Shown here in pieces: positions 45,403 through 54,599 of a stretch of 64,000 nucleotides of DNA. The DNA comes from Cyclobacteriaceae bacterium (GTDB lineage: Bacteria > Bacteroidota > Bacteroidia > Cytophagales > Cyclobacteriaceae), in assembly GCA_029858965.1 (NCBI GenBank), contig JAOUDZ010000005.1, positions 1 through 64,000 of the forward strand. The letters are read 5' to 3'. The position numbers and the translations under genes are program-made. The first letter of the stretch is position 1. Every line of letters begins with the position of its first letter. The notes beneath the pieces were generated by a model. It was given only the letters and a program-made list of their open reading frames with translations, did no database searches and was not told where the DNA came from.

Positions 45403-48400
45403 ATGAAAGATAGTAGACTTCATTTTGGATTGTTGTCGTGCGTGGTTTCCTTATTGATGACGGCGTGTAATAATAAGCCCGGCACACTGTTCAAGTTGCG
45501 CGAAGCTGATGAAACCGGCATCTATTTTTCAAACCAAATAGAAGAAACTGACAGCTTCAATATATTATCATATGAATATATCTACAACGGCGGCGGTGTA
45601 GGAATAGCCGATTTTAATAACGATGGGCTGCAGGATATTTTCTTCACCGGCAACCAGGTCCCGAATACCCTTTATTTGAACCAGGGTAATTTTACTTTCA
45701 AGGACGCCACCGAAGTCGCCAATGTTAATGTAAAGGGTCGCTGGAACTCAGGCGTTGCGGTTGTTGATATCAACAATGACGGATGGATGGATCTCTATGT
45801 TTGCGCCACAGCCCATCCCGATCCGGAAGATAGAAGGAATATGCTTTTTGTTAACCAGGGTATCGGGGCGGCGGGTGAACCCGTGTTCAAAGAAATGGCA
45901 GCTGACTACGGTATTGACTACGACGGGCACAGCATAATGGCCGCCTTTTTTGATTATGATCGCGATGGAGACCTGGACTTGTATATTCTGGAAAACCAAA
46001 AGCTCACCAATGTCCCGACGAACTACAGACCGAAAATAAGTGATGGTTCTGCACCCAATAATGATCGATTGTTCCGCAATGAAGGCAACGCCACGTTTAA
46101 GGATGTGTCCACGGAAGCCGGGATCATTTACGAAGGATTCGGATTAGGCCTTTCAATAACAGACGTCAATATGGATGGATGGCCCGACGTATATGTGTCT
46201 AACGATTTTCTTTCCAACGATCTGCTGTATATCAATAACAAGAATGGCACGTTTACAAATAGCAGTGCTGAGCTGCTGGGCCACCAAAGCCAGTTTTCGA
46301 TGGGCAATGATGCCGCCGATATTAACAACGATGCAATGCCGGATATCATTACCCTGGACATGCTTCCCGAAACAAATGCGAGAAAAAAGACTACAATTGG
46401 AAACAAGAGCTATCTCACCTATATCAACAACGAGAAATTTGGATATGAATACCAATATGTGAGGAATATGGTTCATTTGAATAGTGGAATTGATCAGGGA
46501 ATTAAGTTCAGCGAGATTGGACAACTTTCCGGGATATATCAAACAGAATGGAGTTGGTCTCCGCTATTCGCTGATTTCGATAATGATGGAAATAAAGATG
46601 TTATTATTACCAATGGTTTCCCAAAAGATATCACGGATAAAGATTTTGCCAATTATAGGGCTGATGTCGGAAACCTTGCCAGCAACAGCCTCTTGATCGA
46701 CTCTATTCCAATCATCAAGATTCCCAACTATGCCTACAAAAATAACGGCGATCTGACATTTACCGATGTGACAAAACTGTGGGGAATGGATAAACCTTCT
46801 TTTTCCAACGGCGCAGCCTTCGCAGATTTGGATAATGACGGCGATCTGGATTACATCGTGAACAACATTGACGACATGGCCTTCGTTTATGAAAACACAT
46901 TGTACAGCGCTCCACAAAAGGGGAAGGGCCAAACGAATAATTTCCTAAGGATAAAATTAAGCGGAAGCGAAAATAACCGACAAGCCATTGGCGCTAAAGT
47001 ATGGCTGTATAGTGATTCCGGAAATGTGCAATACGTCGAACAGGCCGTGTATCGGGGATTCTTGTCGTCCGTTGAAGAGATAAATCATTTTGGTCTGGGA
47101 AAAACTTCTCTTGTAGACTCCGTCGTCGTGCAATGGCCGGATGGCAATGTGTCTGTTGTGCAAGGTGTATCTGTGAATCAACTGCTGGCTATAAATTATG
47201 CATCGGGTCAACCAAAAAAGAGAATTCTTCCTATACCGTTGGAAGACGGGGTAACCCTATTAAAAGAGGTCAGTAGTTCGGTAAACATTTTGTTTCGCCA
47301 CGCAGAAGAGGATAAAATTGATTTTAACCTGCAACGAACGCTACCGCATAAATTTTCACAAGCAGGTCCCGGACTTTGCGTTGGAGACATTAATGGAGAT
47401 GGCCTGGAGGATTTTGTTGTTGGCGGATCGACGAATTATAAAGCCTCCGTCTTTAGACAGAAACCGGACGGCACATTTATAATAGCAGAAAAAGTGTCCA
47501 AGGATGAAAATAAACTGTGGGAAGATGAAGGGCTGCTGTTGTTTGATGCCGATAACGATGGCGATCTTGATCTGTATGTGGTCAGTGGCAGTTTAGAATC
47601 TCAGGATCAGGCCGTTTATGACGATAGGCTATATCTTAACAATGGGAAAGGAGATTTTTCATTAGATGCAAATGCCCTTTCGGGTGCTAATGGGAGCGGA
47701 TCGTGCGTGCGTGCAGCCGACTATGACGGTGATGGCGATCTCGACCTGTTCATCGGAGGAAGAGTTGTGCCTGGAAGATACCCCATGCCGGCAGACAGTT
47801 ATATCCTGCGGAATGATAAAGGCAAATTTTCGAATGTCACGGAAGAAGTATGCGGAGCGTTGAAGTCATTTGGTATGGTGACTGATGCACTTTGGACTGA
47901 TTTTAATGGCGATGGAAGCGTGGATCTGATCGTGGTAGGCGAATTTATGCCCGTCACTTTTTTTGCAAACAAGAATGGGAATCTGGTTCGGCAAACGTCG
48001 ACGGGAATTGAAAAGGTGACCGGCTGGTGGAACAGTATAATCGGTGGCGATTTCGACAACGATGGCGATGTCGATTATATAGCCGGCAATCTGGGTTTGA
48101 ATAATAGTTTTCAGGTAAAAAGTGATCTGCCACTAAAAGTATTTGCCAAAGATTTTGATGGTAACGGAAGTATCGACCCCGTATTGGCTTGCTACATGCG
48201 CGAATCCATGGAAAGCGATGTAAGAAAATTATACCCGGTGCACTTCTGGGATGAGCTTAATTCGCAGAGCCCGAAATTCAGAAATAAATATTCGCGATAC
48301 AGACAATACAGCAAGGTGACAATGGATCAGTTTTTCACGCCTGAAGAGTTGAGTGGTGCATTGATCCTGGAAGCCAACCACATGGCTTCCAGTTATATTG

Positions 48401-48963
48401 AAAATCTTGGTAACGGTACGTTCTCCATAAGGCCTTTGCCTACGCTTGCGCAAGTGGCGCCGATCAATGGGATGGTTTCGGAAGACCTGAATATGGATGG
48501 AAATCTTGATCTCATGCTGGTTGGTAATGACTATGGCAACGAAGTTTTTGCCGGTCGTTACGATGCCTTAACAGGCTTAGTATTGCTCGGCGATGGAAAG
48601 GGATCCTTTGAAGTTGTACCATCGGCGCGAAGTGGTTTTTATGTGAAAGGAGATGCCAAAGCTTTGGTAAAACTCCAGAATGCTTCTGGGGCGGAGTTAT
48701 TTATTGCCTCTCAGAATAAGGATAGCCTTGTCGTGTTTGAAAGGGCATCGCCGGATCAACCAGAAATACTTGAAGTTGGTCCAATGGATAGCTGGGCTGA
48801 AATTATATTTGCAGACGGGAGGAAACGACATGCCGAGTTCTATTACGGTGCTGGTTACCTGTCGCAATCATCCAGAAGGTTGCGTATTCCCGGCAGTGTA
48901 AAGGAGATTATTATTTACGATTATCAGGGGAATTCGAGGAAGGTCATTCCTGGAAAAGTCTGA
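45403..48963 (+). CDS. Large FG-GAP/VCBS repeat lipoprotein with ASPIC/UnbV domain
   Basis: A 1,186-residue lipoprotein (signal peptide ending LLMTACNN, Cys at about residue 22). Repeated FG-GAP/VCBS units with calcium-binding-like loops of the form DxNxDGxxD occur throughout (for example DFNNDGLQD, DVNMDGWPD, DINGDGLED, DYDGDGDLD, DFDNDGDVD). They would build one or two beta-propellers, about residues 60-490 and 650-1000. An ASPIC/UnbV domain (about 510-600, with RQAIGAKVWLY and VVQWPDG) lies between them. Such proteins often neighbour SusCD pairs and may be a third surface component that binds or degrades the ligand; this is inference. Its start follows the susD terminator directly. Confidence 0.93.
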   Translation: MKDSRLHFGLLSCVVSLLMTACNNKPGTLFKLREADETGIYFSNQIEETDSFNILSYEYIYNGGGVGIADFNNDGLQDIFFTGNQVPNTLYLNQGNFTFKDATEVANVNVKGRWNSGVAVVDINNDGWMDLYVCATAHPDPEDRRNMLFVNQGIGAAGEPVFKEMAADYGIDYDGHSIMAAFFDYDRDGDLDLYILENQKLTNVPTNYRPKISDGSAPNNDRLFRNEGNATFKDVSTEAGIIYEGFGLGLSITDVNMDGWPDVYVSNDFLSNDLLYINNKNGTFTNSSAELLGHQSQFSMGNDAADINNDAMPDIITLDMLPETNARKKTTIGNKSYLTYINNEKFGYEYQYVRNMVHLNSGIDQGIKFSEIGQLSGIYQTEWSWSPLFADFDNDGNKDVIITNGFPKDITDKDFANYRADVGNLASNSLLIDSIPIIKIPNYAYKNNGDLTFTDVTKLWGMDKPSFSNGAAFADLDNDGDLDYIVNNIDDMAFVYENTLYSAPQKGKGQTNNFLRIKLSGSENNRQAIGAKVWLYSDSGNVQYVEQAVYRGFLSSVEEINHFGLGKTSLVDSVVVQWPDGNVSVVQGVSVNQLLAINYASGQPKKRILPIPLEDGVTLLKEVSSSVNILFRHAEEDKIDFNLQRTLPHKFSQAGPGLCVGDINGDGLEDFVVGGSTNYKASVFRQKPDGTFIIAEKVSKDENKLWEDEGLLLFDADNDGDLDLYVVSGSLESQDQAVYDDRLYLNNGKGDFSLDANALSGANGSGSCVRAADYDGDGDLDLFIGGRVVPGRYPMPADSYILRNDKGKFSNVTEEVCGALKSFGMVTDALWTDFNGDGSVDLIVVGEFMPVTFFANKNGNLVRQTSTGIEKVTGWWNSIIGGDFDNDGDVDYIAGNLGLNNSFQVKSDLPLKVFAKDFDGNGSIDPVLACYMRESMESDVRKLYPVHFWDELNSQSPKFRNKYSRYRQYSKVTMDQFFTPEELSGALILEANHMASSYIENLGNGTFSIRPLPTLAQVAPINGMVSEDLNMDGNLDLMLVGNDYGNEVFAGRYDALTGLVLLGDGKGSFEVVPSARSGFYVKGDAKALVKLQNASGAELFIASQNKDSLVVFERASPDQPEILEVGPMDSWAEIIFADGRKRHAEFYYGAGYLSQSSRRLRIPGSVKEIIIYDYQGNSRKVIPGKV

Positions 48964-49188
48964 TGTTTGGGTTTCTGACCTGGTGTCAACGGAAAAGCTA
49001 TCCATTTGCAACTCTTGTCACTAACCGACACATTCATGTCAAGCGTCATGATAAAGATCCTTTTCCATGCAACAGTTATGGCATTCGAAATAATGTCTTT
49101 TTTTATAAAGTTGTTTTTGTCGCCTGTCGGTTTTTTTCAGTTCTATTTATTTTATCCTATGGAAGTCATATATTCCGTTGTAAGTGGG

Positions 49189-49226
49189 CATTCTCGCGTT
49201 ATGAAATGCCACGATCGCGGAATGAC
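49189..49226. repeat. Small imperfect inverted repeat upstream of riboflavin synthase
   Basis: CATTC-T-CGCG at 49189-49198 pairs with CGCGGAATG at 49216-49224 (one-base bulge). It resembles the arms of dispersed REP-like repeats. The surrounding 294-base gap (48964-49257) has no other feature, and no FMN riboswitch motif is seen. Confidence 0.35.
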
Positions 49227-49257
49227 AAGTACATTTTAAGTAACCCTATACAGACAA

Positions 49258-49842
49258 ATGTTTACAGGTATAATAGAAACGCTCGGTCGAGTTGTTAGTA
49301 TTCAAAACGAGGGAACGAATACCCGCTTCCGTATTGAGAGCCCGATTTCAAGCGAACTCAGGATAGATCAAAGTGTCTCGCACAATGGCGTTTGCCTCAC
49401 AGTGGAAAGCGTCGGGGATGGATTTCATGAGGTTGTCGCTGTCCAGGAGACGCTGCAAAAATCAAATCTGGGTAACCTCAGGGAAAATGATCCTGTAAAT
49501 ATAGAACGTTGCATGCTTAACAATGGTCGTTTTGACGGACACATTGTACAGGGTCATGTTGACCAGACCGGGAAGGTAAAATCTGTAACTGAAGTGGGAG
49601 GGAGCTGGTTGTTTGAATTTGAATATGATTCGTCGCAAGGAAACGTAACGGTTGAAAAAGGATCAATAGCAATTAATGGTATTAGCCTGACCTGTTTTAA
49701 CACGACGGAAAAGGGTTTCACGGTTGCCATAATCCCATATACATATGAGCATACCAGTTTTCATTGGTTGAAGGCAGGAGATTTGGTTAATCTGGAATTC
49801 GATATCATCGGAAAATATGTTAAGCGTTTGTTAAATAAATAA
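49258..49842 (+). CDS. ribE: Riboflavin synthase, alpha subunit
   Basis: A 194-residue enzyme that dismutates two 6,7-dimethyl-8-ribityllumazine molecules to riboflavin. It has the duplicated lumazine-binding barrels: the first starts MFTGIIETLGRV and contains SHNGVCLTVE; the second starts GHIVQGHVDQTGKV and contains IAINGISLTC. The C-terminal helix is present. The length is normal for the alpha-type enzyme. No other rib gene lies nearby. Some databases call this gene ribC. Confidence 0.95.
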   Translation: MFTGIIETLGRVVSIQNEGTNTRFRIESPISSELRIDQSVSHNGVCLTVESVGDGFHEVVAVQETLQKSNLGNLRENDPVNIERCMLNNGRFDGHIVQGHVDQTGKVKSVTEVGGSWLFEFEYDSSQGNVTVEKGSIAINGISLTCFNTTEKGFTVAIIPYTYEHTSFHWLKAGDLVNLEFDIIGKYVKRLLNK

Positions 49843-49902
49843 CCTTCCCGACCAAGTTTATTCAGGATTTGTTACCTTGGAAACCCAATAACGCTTAACA
49901 TC

Positions 49903-50412
49903 ATGCTGGATCAGCTTATCAAGTTAGTAGAACAGAATGCCGGAGATGCCATTGTGCAGAACAAGGCGGTTCCCAACGAATATAATAGTGCGGCTATACA
50001 GGACGTGGCCGAACAAATTTTTAACGGATTGAAAGGACAGGTAAGCCAGGGCAACATGCAACAGGTGGCCGCCATGTTTAGTGGCGGGAACACCAACGCG
50101 TTGACAGGAAATCCGATGGTAGCGCAGATGATATCATCCATCACCTCAAACCTGGCAACTAAATTTGGCGTATCGCCTCAGATCGCACAAAATATTGCTT
50201 CCGGTTTAATACCCCAGGTAATGAATCAGTTTGTTAACAAAACAAACAATCCTGATGATCCGGATTTTGACTTGCAGGATATGATGCGCAATTTCAGTGG
50301 CAATAGCAACCTAGACATCGGTAGTGTTTTGGGAAAACTAGCCGGTGGATCATCTCAACAAGGACTTGGAAATGTCGGAGATGTCCTGGGTAAACTCTTT
50401 GGCGGAAAATAA
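49903..50412 (+). CDS. DUF937-like protein
   Basis: A 169-residue Gln/Asn/Gly-rich cytoplasmic protein. Residues 1-35 and 80-115 form helices; the C-terminal part is glycine-rich with repeats of the type VLGKL(A/F)GG (about residues 146-168), typical of DUF937/YidB-like proteins. No enzyme motif is visible and the role is unknown. It starts 60 bases after riboflavin synthase and converges with the PAP2 gene, with only 5 bases between the stops. Confidence 0.6.
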   Translation: MLDQLIKLVEQNAGDAIVQNKAVPNEYNSAAIQDVAEQIFNGLKGQVSQGNMQQVAAMFSGGNTNALTGNPMVAQMISSITSNLATKFGVSPQIAQNIASGLIPQVMNQFVNKTNNPDDPDFDLQDMMRNFSGNSNLDIGSVLGKLAGGSSQQGLGNVGDVLGKLFGGK

Positions 50413-50417
50413 AAAGT

Positions 50418-50993
50418 TTAAGGAATTTTTCTTTGTGCTATAATCAGGGCAAATCTTTCATATATCAGGAAAGACAGCCAGCCACAAAGCACCCCAACCG
50501 CGGCACCAGCAGCAATATCCCCGGGGTAATGAACGCCCAGGTAAATTCTCGTATAGCTCATTAGTGTGGCCCACAAAAAGAGCCACCTCATCCATGGTTT
50601 TGTGCTTTTGAACAGCAGGGTTAGATAGGTTGCGAGTCCAAAAGTATTGGCAGCGTGACTTGAGGCAAAGCCAAAAACCCCCCCTTTATAACCATTCACT
50701 AAATGAATCAATCCTTCCAGGCTTGGTTCGTGCGACGGCCTCAGCCGGCCGAAGAACGGCTTCATAAAACTACTAGTAGTCTGGTCTGTCAAAAGAATGG
50801 TGAGGCCGACCCCCAGCAGTACAATCCAACTTCGCGTTTTGTGCTCTTTGATGATTTGATATAAAAGAAAAAGATAGAGCGGTATCCAGACCAACGTCTT
50901 GGACATTGATTCCATGATAATATCCAGCCACAGTGTATGAAGCCCATTAAGAATAAAGAATAATTCTTTGTCGAGCGCTATAAGTTGATCCAT
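50418..50993 (-). CDS. PAP2 family membrane phosphatase
   Basis: A 191-residue membrane protein of the type 2 phosphatidic-acid phosphatase family, which removes phosphate from lipids such as undecaprenyl diphosphate or phosphatidylglycerol phosphate. The three motifs are present: KPFFGRLRPSHEP, FASSHAANT (with the catalytic His in SSH, where PSGH is usual) and RIYLGVHYPGD. About five membrane helices can be traced. The exact lipid is not known. It is a single gene divergent from the flavoprotein at 51321. Confidence 0.9.
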   Translation of the reverse strand: MDQLIALDKELFFILNGLHTLWLDIIMESMSKTLVWIPLYLFLLYQIIKEHKTRSWIVLLGVGLTILLTDQTTSSFMKPFFGRLRPSHEPSLEGLIHLVNGYKGGVFGFASSHAANTFGLATYLTLLFKSTKPWMRWLFLWATLMSYTRIYLGVHYPGDIAAGAAVGVLCGWLSFLIYERFALIIAQRKIP

Positions 50994-51320
50994 CGTCGTT
51001 AAGCTTGTAATACAGCGTTCTTCACAGCATCGGCCAATTGAATGCCCCGTTTTCCAGGTTATATAGGGTAAATCCTATTCCAGAATTAATAATTGCACAC
51101 AACAATTTAATCTGTACATTTTCGACTTAGCTAACTTCAAAGGTAAGAAAAATTGCCCTAAATCTACTGGGTAAACCAGACCGGGGAGCGAGACTTCAGC
51201 TGCAAGCCGTCTGGAAGCACGAAGGCAAATGAATTAACCAAACAAAAAGCTACTTAGTTTCCGGATATCAACTTCCATTTTGTTGTACATTGTATTGAAT
51301 TCATTTTCGATTGAGTCTAT
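50994..51320. other. Divergent intergenic region with stem-loop
   Basis: There is no gene here. CCAGAC (51176-51181) and GTCTGG (51209-51214) can pair around an inner CTTCAGCTGCAAG, giving a small two-part stem-loop about 100 bases before the flavoprotein gene. Promoters for both neighbouring genes must lie here, but none is clear. Confidence 0.3.
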
Positions 51321-52805
51321 ATGGAGAAATATGATCTGGTCGTAATCGGGGCCGGGCCTTCCGGGTATGCAGCCGCTATGCGGGCCCTCGATTTTAAAAA
51401 GAAAACATTGCTTATTGAGAAAAACCGGGTGGGCGGTGCCGGCGTCACGAATGGCGCATTGTCGTCTAAAACGTGGTGGGAGCTCTCACGGGAAACCGCA
51501 TCATTCCGCAAAAATTTGAAACGTTTTAATATCAAGGTGCCAAGTATCAATTACAAGGAAATACAAGATGAGGTAATGCGTGCTGTTGAAGAGCGCAAGA
51601 GTATGTTAGAAGAACATATGCGCCTGATGAAGGATTCTCACTATACTGAATTGCTGAGTTTCAAAAAGGGAGCAGCGCGCCTGATCAGTCAGAATGAAAT
51701 CGAGATTGATACAGGGGCATATGAAAAAGAGGTTGTTTGGGCAAATTATATCATACTGGCTACGGGAAGCCGCCCCAGGCATTTACCTGATCTTCCAATT
51801 GATGAGAAAATCGTGATGACCAGCGATGGGATTGAGACCATGGATGATTTTCCGGAGAGTATGGTAATCGTTGGTGCCGGGGTAATTGGATGTGAATATG
51901 CCACGATATTTTCGGGATTTGGGAAAACCAAAGTACACCTAATCGACAAAGGTGCGCGCATTCTTCCATTTGAGGATGATGATGTTGTGCAGGTTATCGA
52001 ACGCAACATGGAAAATAATGGTGTGCTGATTCATCGTAATTCCAGGTTGACACACATGCAAATCAAGCACGGCCGCGTTGAGTATGAATTGGAGTATGAT
52101 AATGGAACCAAAGATATATTTAATGTCGCAAAAGCGCTTGTTGCGGTAGGTAGAACACCAAACTACGAAGAACTATGGGATGATAATGTTGAAATCAGTA
52201 TTTCTAAACGTGGTATTGAGGACAGTGATACCCAAACAAATATTTCAAATATTTTTGCGGTGGGTGATATAACCGCAGATATCTCTTTGGTTAACGTTGG
52301 GGAGCTGGAAGGTCGTTATGCAGTAGAGAAAATTTTTGGGAGTCCCCATCGAAAATTGATCTATGAGAATATCAGTACTATTATGTTTCTTAGTCCCGAA
52401 GTAGCAGGAGTGGGTTATAACGAAACACAAGCGCGCGAAAAAGGGATTGACTACAAGGTGGTAACACTTGATTATAGCTGTATTCCAAGGGCTATTGCCA
52501 AACGAAATACACAAGGATTTATCAAGTTGCTTGTCACGAATGATGAGACCATGAAAATTCTTGGTGTTAAGATTGTTGGAAATCATGCATCCAGTGCTAT
52601 TCAGGCAGTGGCCTTGTTGATCTCCATGGACAAAGGAATTGAAGAGCTTGCAGAATGCGTGCACCCACATCCTTCTATCACCGAGGGCATCCAGGAATGC
52701 GTTCGGATGTTGTTGGGTAAATCACTTTTTAAACCAGCTGCGTTGAGGTCCAAACTTTCATGTCGAACCAGCATGAATAGCGTCTATAATGATATTCATT
52801 TTTAG
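51321..52805 (+). CDS. Lipoamide-dehydrogenase-like flavoprotein without redox cysteines
   Basis: A 494-residue FAD/NAD(P) protein of the pyridine-nucleotide disulfide oxidoreductase family. The FAD motif is VVIGAGPSGYAAAM (residues 7-20). A second nucleotide motif is VIVGAGVIGCEYATIF, followed by VGRTPN and FAVGDI. Where lipoamide dehydrogenases have GGTCLNVGCIPSK it reads GGAGVTNGALSSK (residues 38-50), so both redox Cys are gone (Gly41, Ala46). The C-terminal HPHPSITE keeps the His-Glu pair. It may work as a transhydrogenase-like enzyme (compare SthA, which also lacks the full disulfide) or use another electron acceptor. It does not lie among pyruvate-dehydrogenase genes. Confidence 0.85.
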   Translation: MEKYDLVVIGAGPSGYAAAMRALDFKKKTLLIEKNRVGGAGVTNGALSSKTWWELSRETASFRKNLKRFNIKVPSINYKEIQDEVMRAVEERKSMLEEHMRLMKDSHYTELLSFKKGAARLISQNEIEIDTGAYEKEVVWANYIILATGSRPRHLPDLPIDEKIVMTSDGIETMDDFPESMVIVGAGVIGCEYATIFSGFGKTKVHLIDKGARILPFEDDDVVQVIERNMENNGVLIHRNSRLTHMQIKHGRVEYELEYDNGTKDIFNVAKALVAVGRTPNYEELWDDNVEISISKRGIEDSDTQTNISNIFAVGDITADISLVNVGELEGRYAVEKIFGSPHRKLIYENISTIMFLSPEVAGVGYNETQAREKGIDYKVVTLDYSCIPRAIAKRNTQGFIKLLVTNDETMKILGVKIVGNHASSAIQAVALLISMDKGIEELAECVHPHPSITEGIQECVRMLLGKSLFKPAALRSKLSCRTSMNSVYNDIHF

Positions 52806-52843
52806 GGAAAGGTATCAGGCAATATTTTGCAGGCTATGGAAAG

Positions 52844-53533
52844 TCATTCATAATAGGCGGCGATTTCGTTTATTTTCTTTCTTTTTAGATCAGGCACATA
52901 GGTCTTTGCTGCCGGATACCCAACCGGGATGAGCAGAAATGGTCGTTCATTTTCATCGCGATTTAAAATCTTAGACAAAAAATTCATTGGGCTTGGCGTA
53001 TGCGTCAATGCGACTAGCCCGGCAGCATGAATGGCCGCTAACAATAAACCGCAGGCAAGACCCACAGATTCGTTGACATAATAATTATTCCGCTTTGTAC
53101 CGTCAGGAAGAATGTCATACACTTTTTTGAAAACCACAATCAGGCATGGAGCAATTTCAAGAAATGGCTTGTGCCAGTCCGTTTGAAGTGGCCGTATGTC
53201 TTGCAGCCATGATTCACTCATGCGTCCATGATAACTTTTATGTTCTTCGTTTTCTGCTGCAAGCCTGATTTTGCTTTTTAGGTTTGGGTTAGTAACAACA
53301 CAAAATGTCCATGGTTGTTTATGCGCACCGGAAGGCGCCGTGGAAGCTGTAAGGATTAGCTTATCGATGACCTCTTTTGGAATGGACCTTGGCGCAAAAT
53401 CACGAACAGTTCTTCGTTTATTCATCCATTGATAAAATGATTCAGACCTTTTGAGGGTAATGTCTTCTGAGTAACTTTCGTGTTCATACAATATGAAGGG
53501 ATAACCATCCTTATTTTTTCGCTTCTTGTTCAT
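52844..53533 (-). CDS. Nitroreductase-fold protein, iodotyrosine deiodinase-like
   Basis: A 229-residue FMN-dependent flavoprotein. The start RTVRDFAPRSIPKEVID and TAPSGAHKQPWTF match the nitroreductase fold and are especially close to iodotyrosine deiodinase (IYD), as are ACGLLLAAIHAAGL and the ending VPDLKRK. The three residues that bind the amino-acid part of halotyrosine in human IYD (Glu157, Tyr161, Lys182) appear here as Glu97, Tyr101 and Lys122 with identical spacing. A reductive dehalogenase role on halotyrosine is therefore plausible. There is no signal peptide. It is a single gene on the - strand, 38 bases after the convergent flavoprotein stop. Confidence 0.85.
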   Translation of the reverse strand: MNKKRKNKDGYPFILYEHESYSEDITLKRSESFYQWMNKRRTVRDFAPRSIPKEVIDKLILTASTAPSGAHKQPWTFCVVTNPNLKSKIRLAAENEEHKSYHGRMSESWLQDIRPLQTDWHKPFLEIAPCLIVVFKKVYDILPDGTKRNNYYVNESVGLACGLLLAAIHAAGLVALTHTPSPMNFLSKILNRDENERPFLLIPVGYPAAKTYVPDLKRKKINEIAAYYE

Positions 53534-53613
53534 GTTGAAAATTTAGGGAATATTGGGAAACATCTCATCGTTCAGAATCCGGCCGGGCGATTATTTGGGC
53601 AAAAAGTAATACT

Positions 53614-54456
53614 TCAGGCAAAACGCTTCTTAAAAGCGATAGGGTTTTCGCCTGTTACTTTTTTAAACACTTTGTTGAAATAGGAAATACTTTCAAATCC
53701 ACACTGGAAACACGTTTCTGTGGCATTATTATCCTGTCTTAAGAGTTTCTTGGCCTTGTCGACGCGGTAATGGTTCACAAATGCCGTAAACGTTAATCTG
53801 GTTATCCCCTTAAAGTAGCGGCAAAATGCAGCGTTCGTGAGATGGCTCAGCTTGGCTATTTCCGAGATACTGATCTTCCGCTGGTAATTATTTTCCAGGA
53901 ACTGGTAGATATGCCTAAGCCTGCCCTGCTCCTTTTCGGTATGGGGATTGATCACAGGATGGTGGTTCAGCAGCTGTATTTCGTCCGAACGGGATAGGAT
54001 GTGCAAGATGCTCAGCATCTCCAGAAACTGATCAAAGTATGACAAGTTGTGCAGGTTCTTGAGTCGTTTACCAACCAGATTTTTTGTTTTATCACCAAAG
54101 GCAATACCATATTTAGACTGTTCAAATAGACGCTGAATAGAATGCAGTTCAGCGGTTGAGGCCATGGCCTCTTTCAGAAAATCGGGGATGATATGGACGA
54201 CCGTTTTTTCATAGCTTGTCTTGACGCCATAGTCAAAATTGAGGTGTGGAATATTCGATCCAATAAATACCAAATCATTGCCAAGAAAACGGGAAACATG
54301 TCCGCCGACATGTCGCGTACCATCGGCGCCATCGATGAAAACCAGCTCGTATTCAGGATGGGAATGCCAGAAAAAGAAGTCGCTTAAGTTTGGGTTCACC
54401 AGCAAACGGAACGAACTGTCCGTGTCGTACATGATTTCCTCTAATTCGGTTTTCAT
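53614..54456 (-). CDS. AraC family transcriptional regulator
   Basis: A 280-residue regulator. The N-terminal cupin-like sensing domain (about 10-130) has FFFWHSHPEYELVFID. The C-terminal domain (about 180-280) holds two helix-turn-helix motifs: KISISEIAKLSHLTNAAFCRYF and ETCFQCGFESISYFNKVFK, followed by TGENPIAFK. It reads away from the PhyH/SSS/SDR genes with a 143-base gap that holds a promoter for the PhyH gene, so it is the natural candidate regulator of that set. The sensed molecule is probably a sugar or related compound (inference). Confidence 0.92.
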   Translation of the reverse strand: MKTELEEIMYDTDSSFRLLVNPNLSDFFFWHSHPEYELVFIDGADGTRHVGGHVSRFLGNDLVFIGSNIPHLNFDYGVKTSYEKTVVHIIPDFLKEAMASTAELHSIQRLFEQSKYGIAFGDKTKNLVGKRLKNLHNLSYFDQFLEMLSILHILSRSDEIQLLNHHPVINPHTEKEQGRLRHIYQFLENNYQRKISISEIAKLSHLTNAAFCRYFKGITRLTFTAFVNHYRVDKAKKLLRQDNNATETCFQCGFESISYFNKVFKKVTGENPIAFKKRFA

Positions 54457-54545
54457 ATTAGCAATTTATATAAAATTGACTTCTAGCGAACTAATATCTT
54501 AGATTAATATCAATATAGTACAATAAATGGCTATTATTGGAGTAG

Positions 54546-54573
54546 TTGGCACAGGGCGTGAGTGGTACCTTTG
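54546..54573 (+). promoter_or_regulatory. Bacteroidota-type promoter of the PhyH gene
   Basis: TTG at 54546-54548 and TACCTTTG at 54566-54573 match the Bacteroidota -33 (TTG) and -7 (TAnnTTTG) elements with 17 bases between. The PhyH ATG is 27 bases downstream. The spacing is slightly short of the usual 19-21. Confidence 0.5.
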
Positions 54574-54599
54574 ATATAGAATCATAACAATTTACAGCT

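Noticed and set aside
49100-49257. FMN riboswitch before riboflavin synthase
   Set aside because: None of the conserved RFN-element blocks can be found.
48963-49298. 111-codon frame before riboflavin synthase
   Set aside because: It overlaps ribE, is rich in Cys/Phe/Arg in no pattern and looks like translated intergenic DNA.
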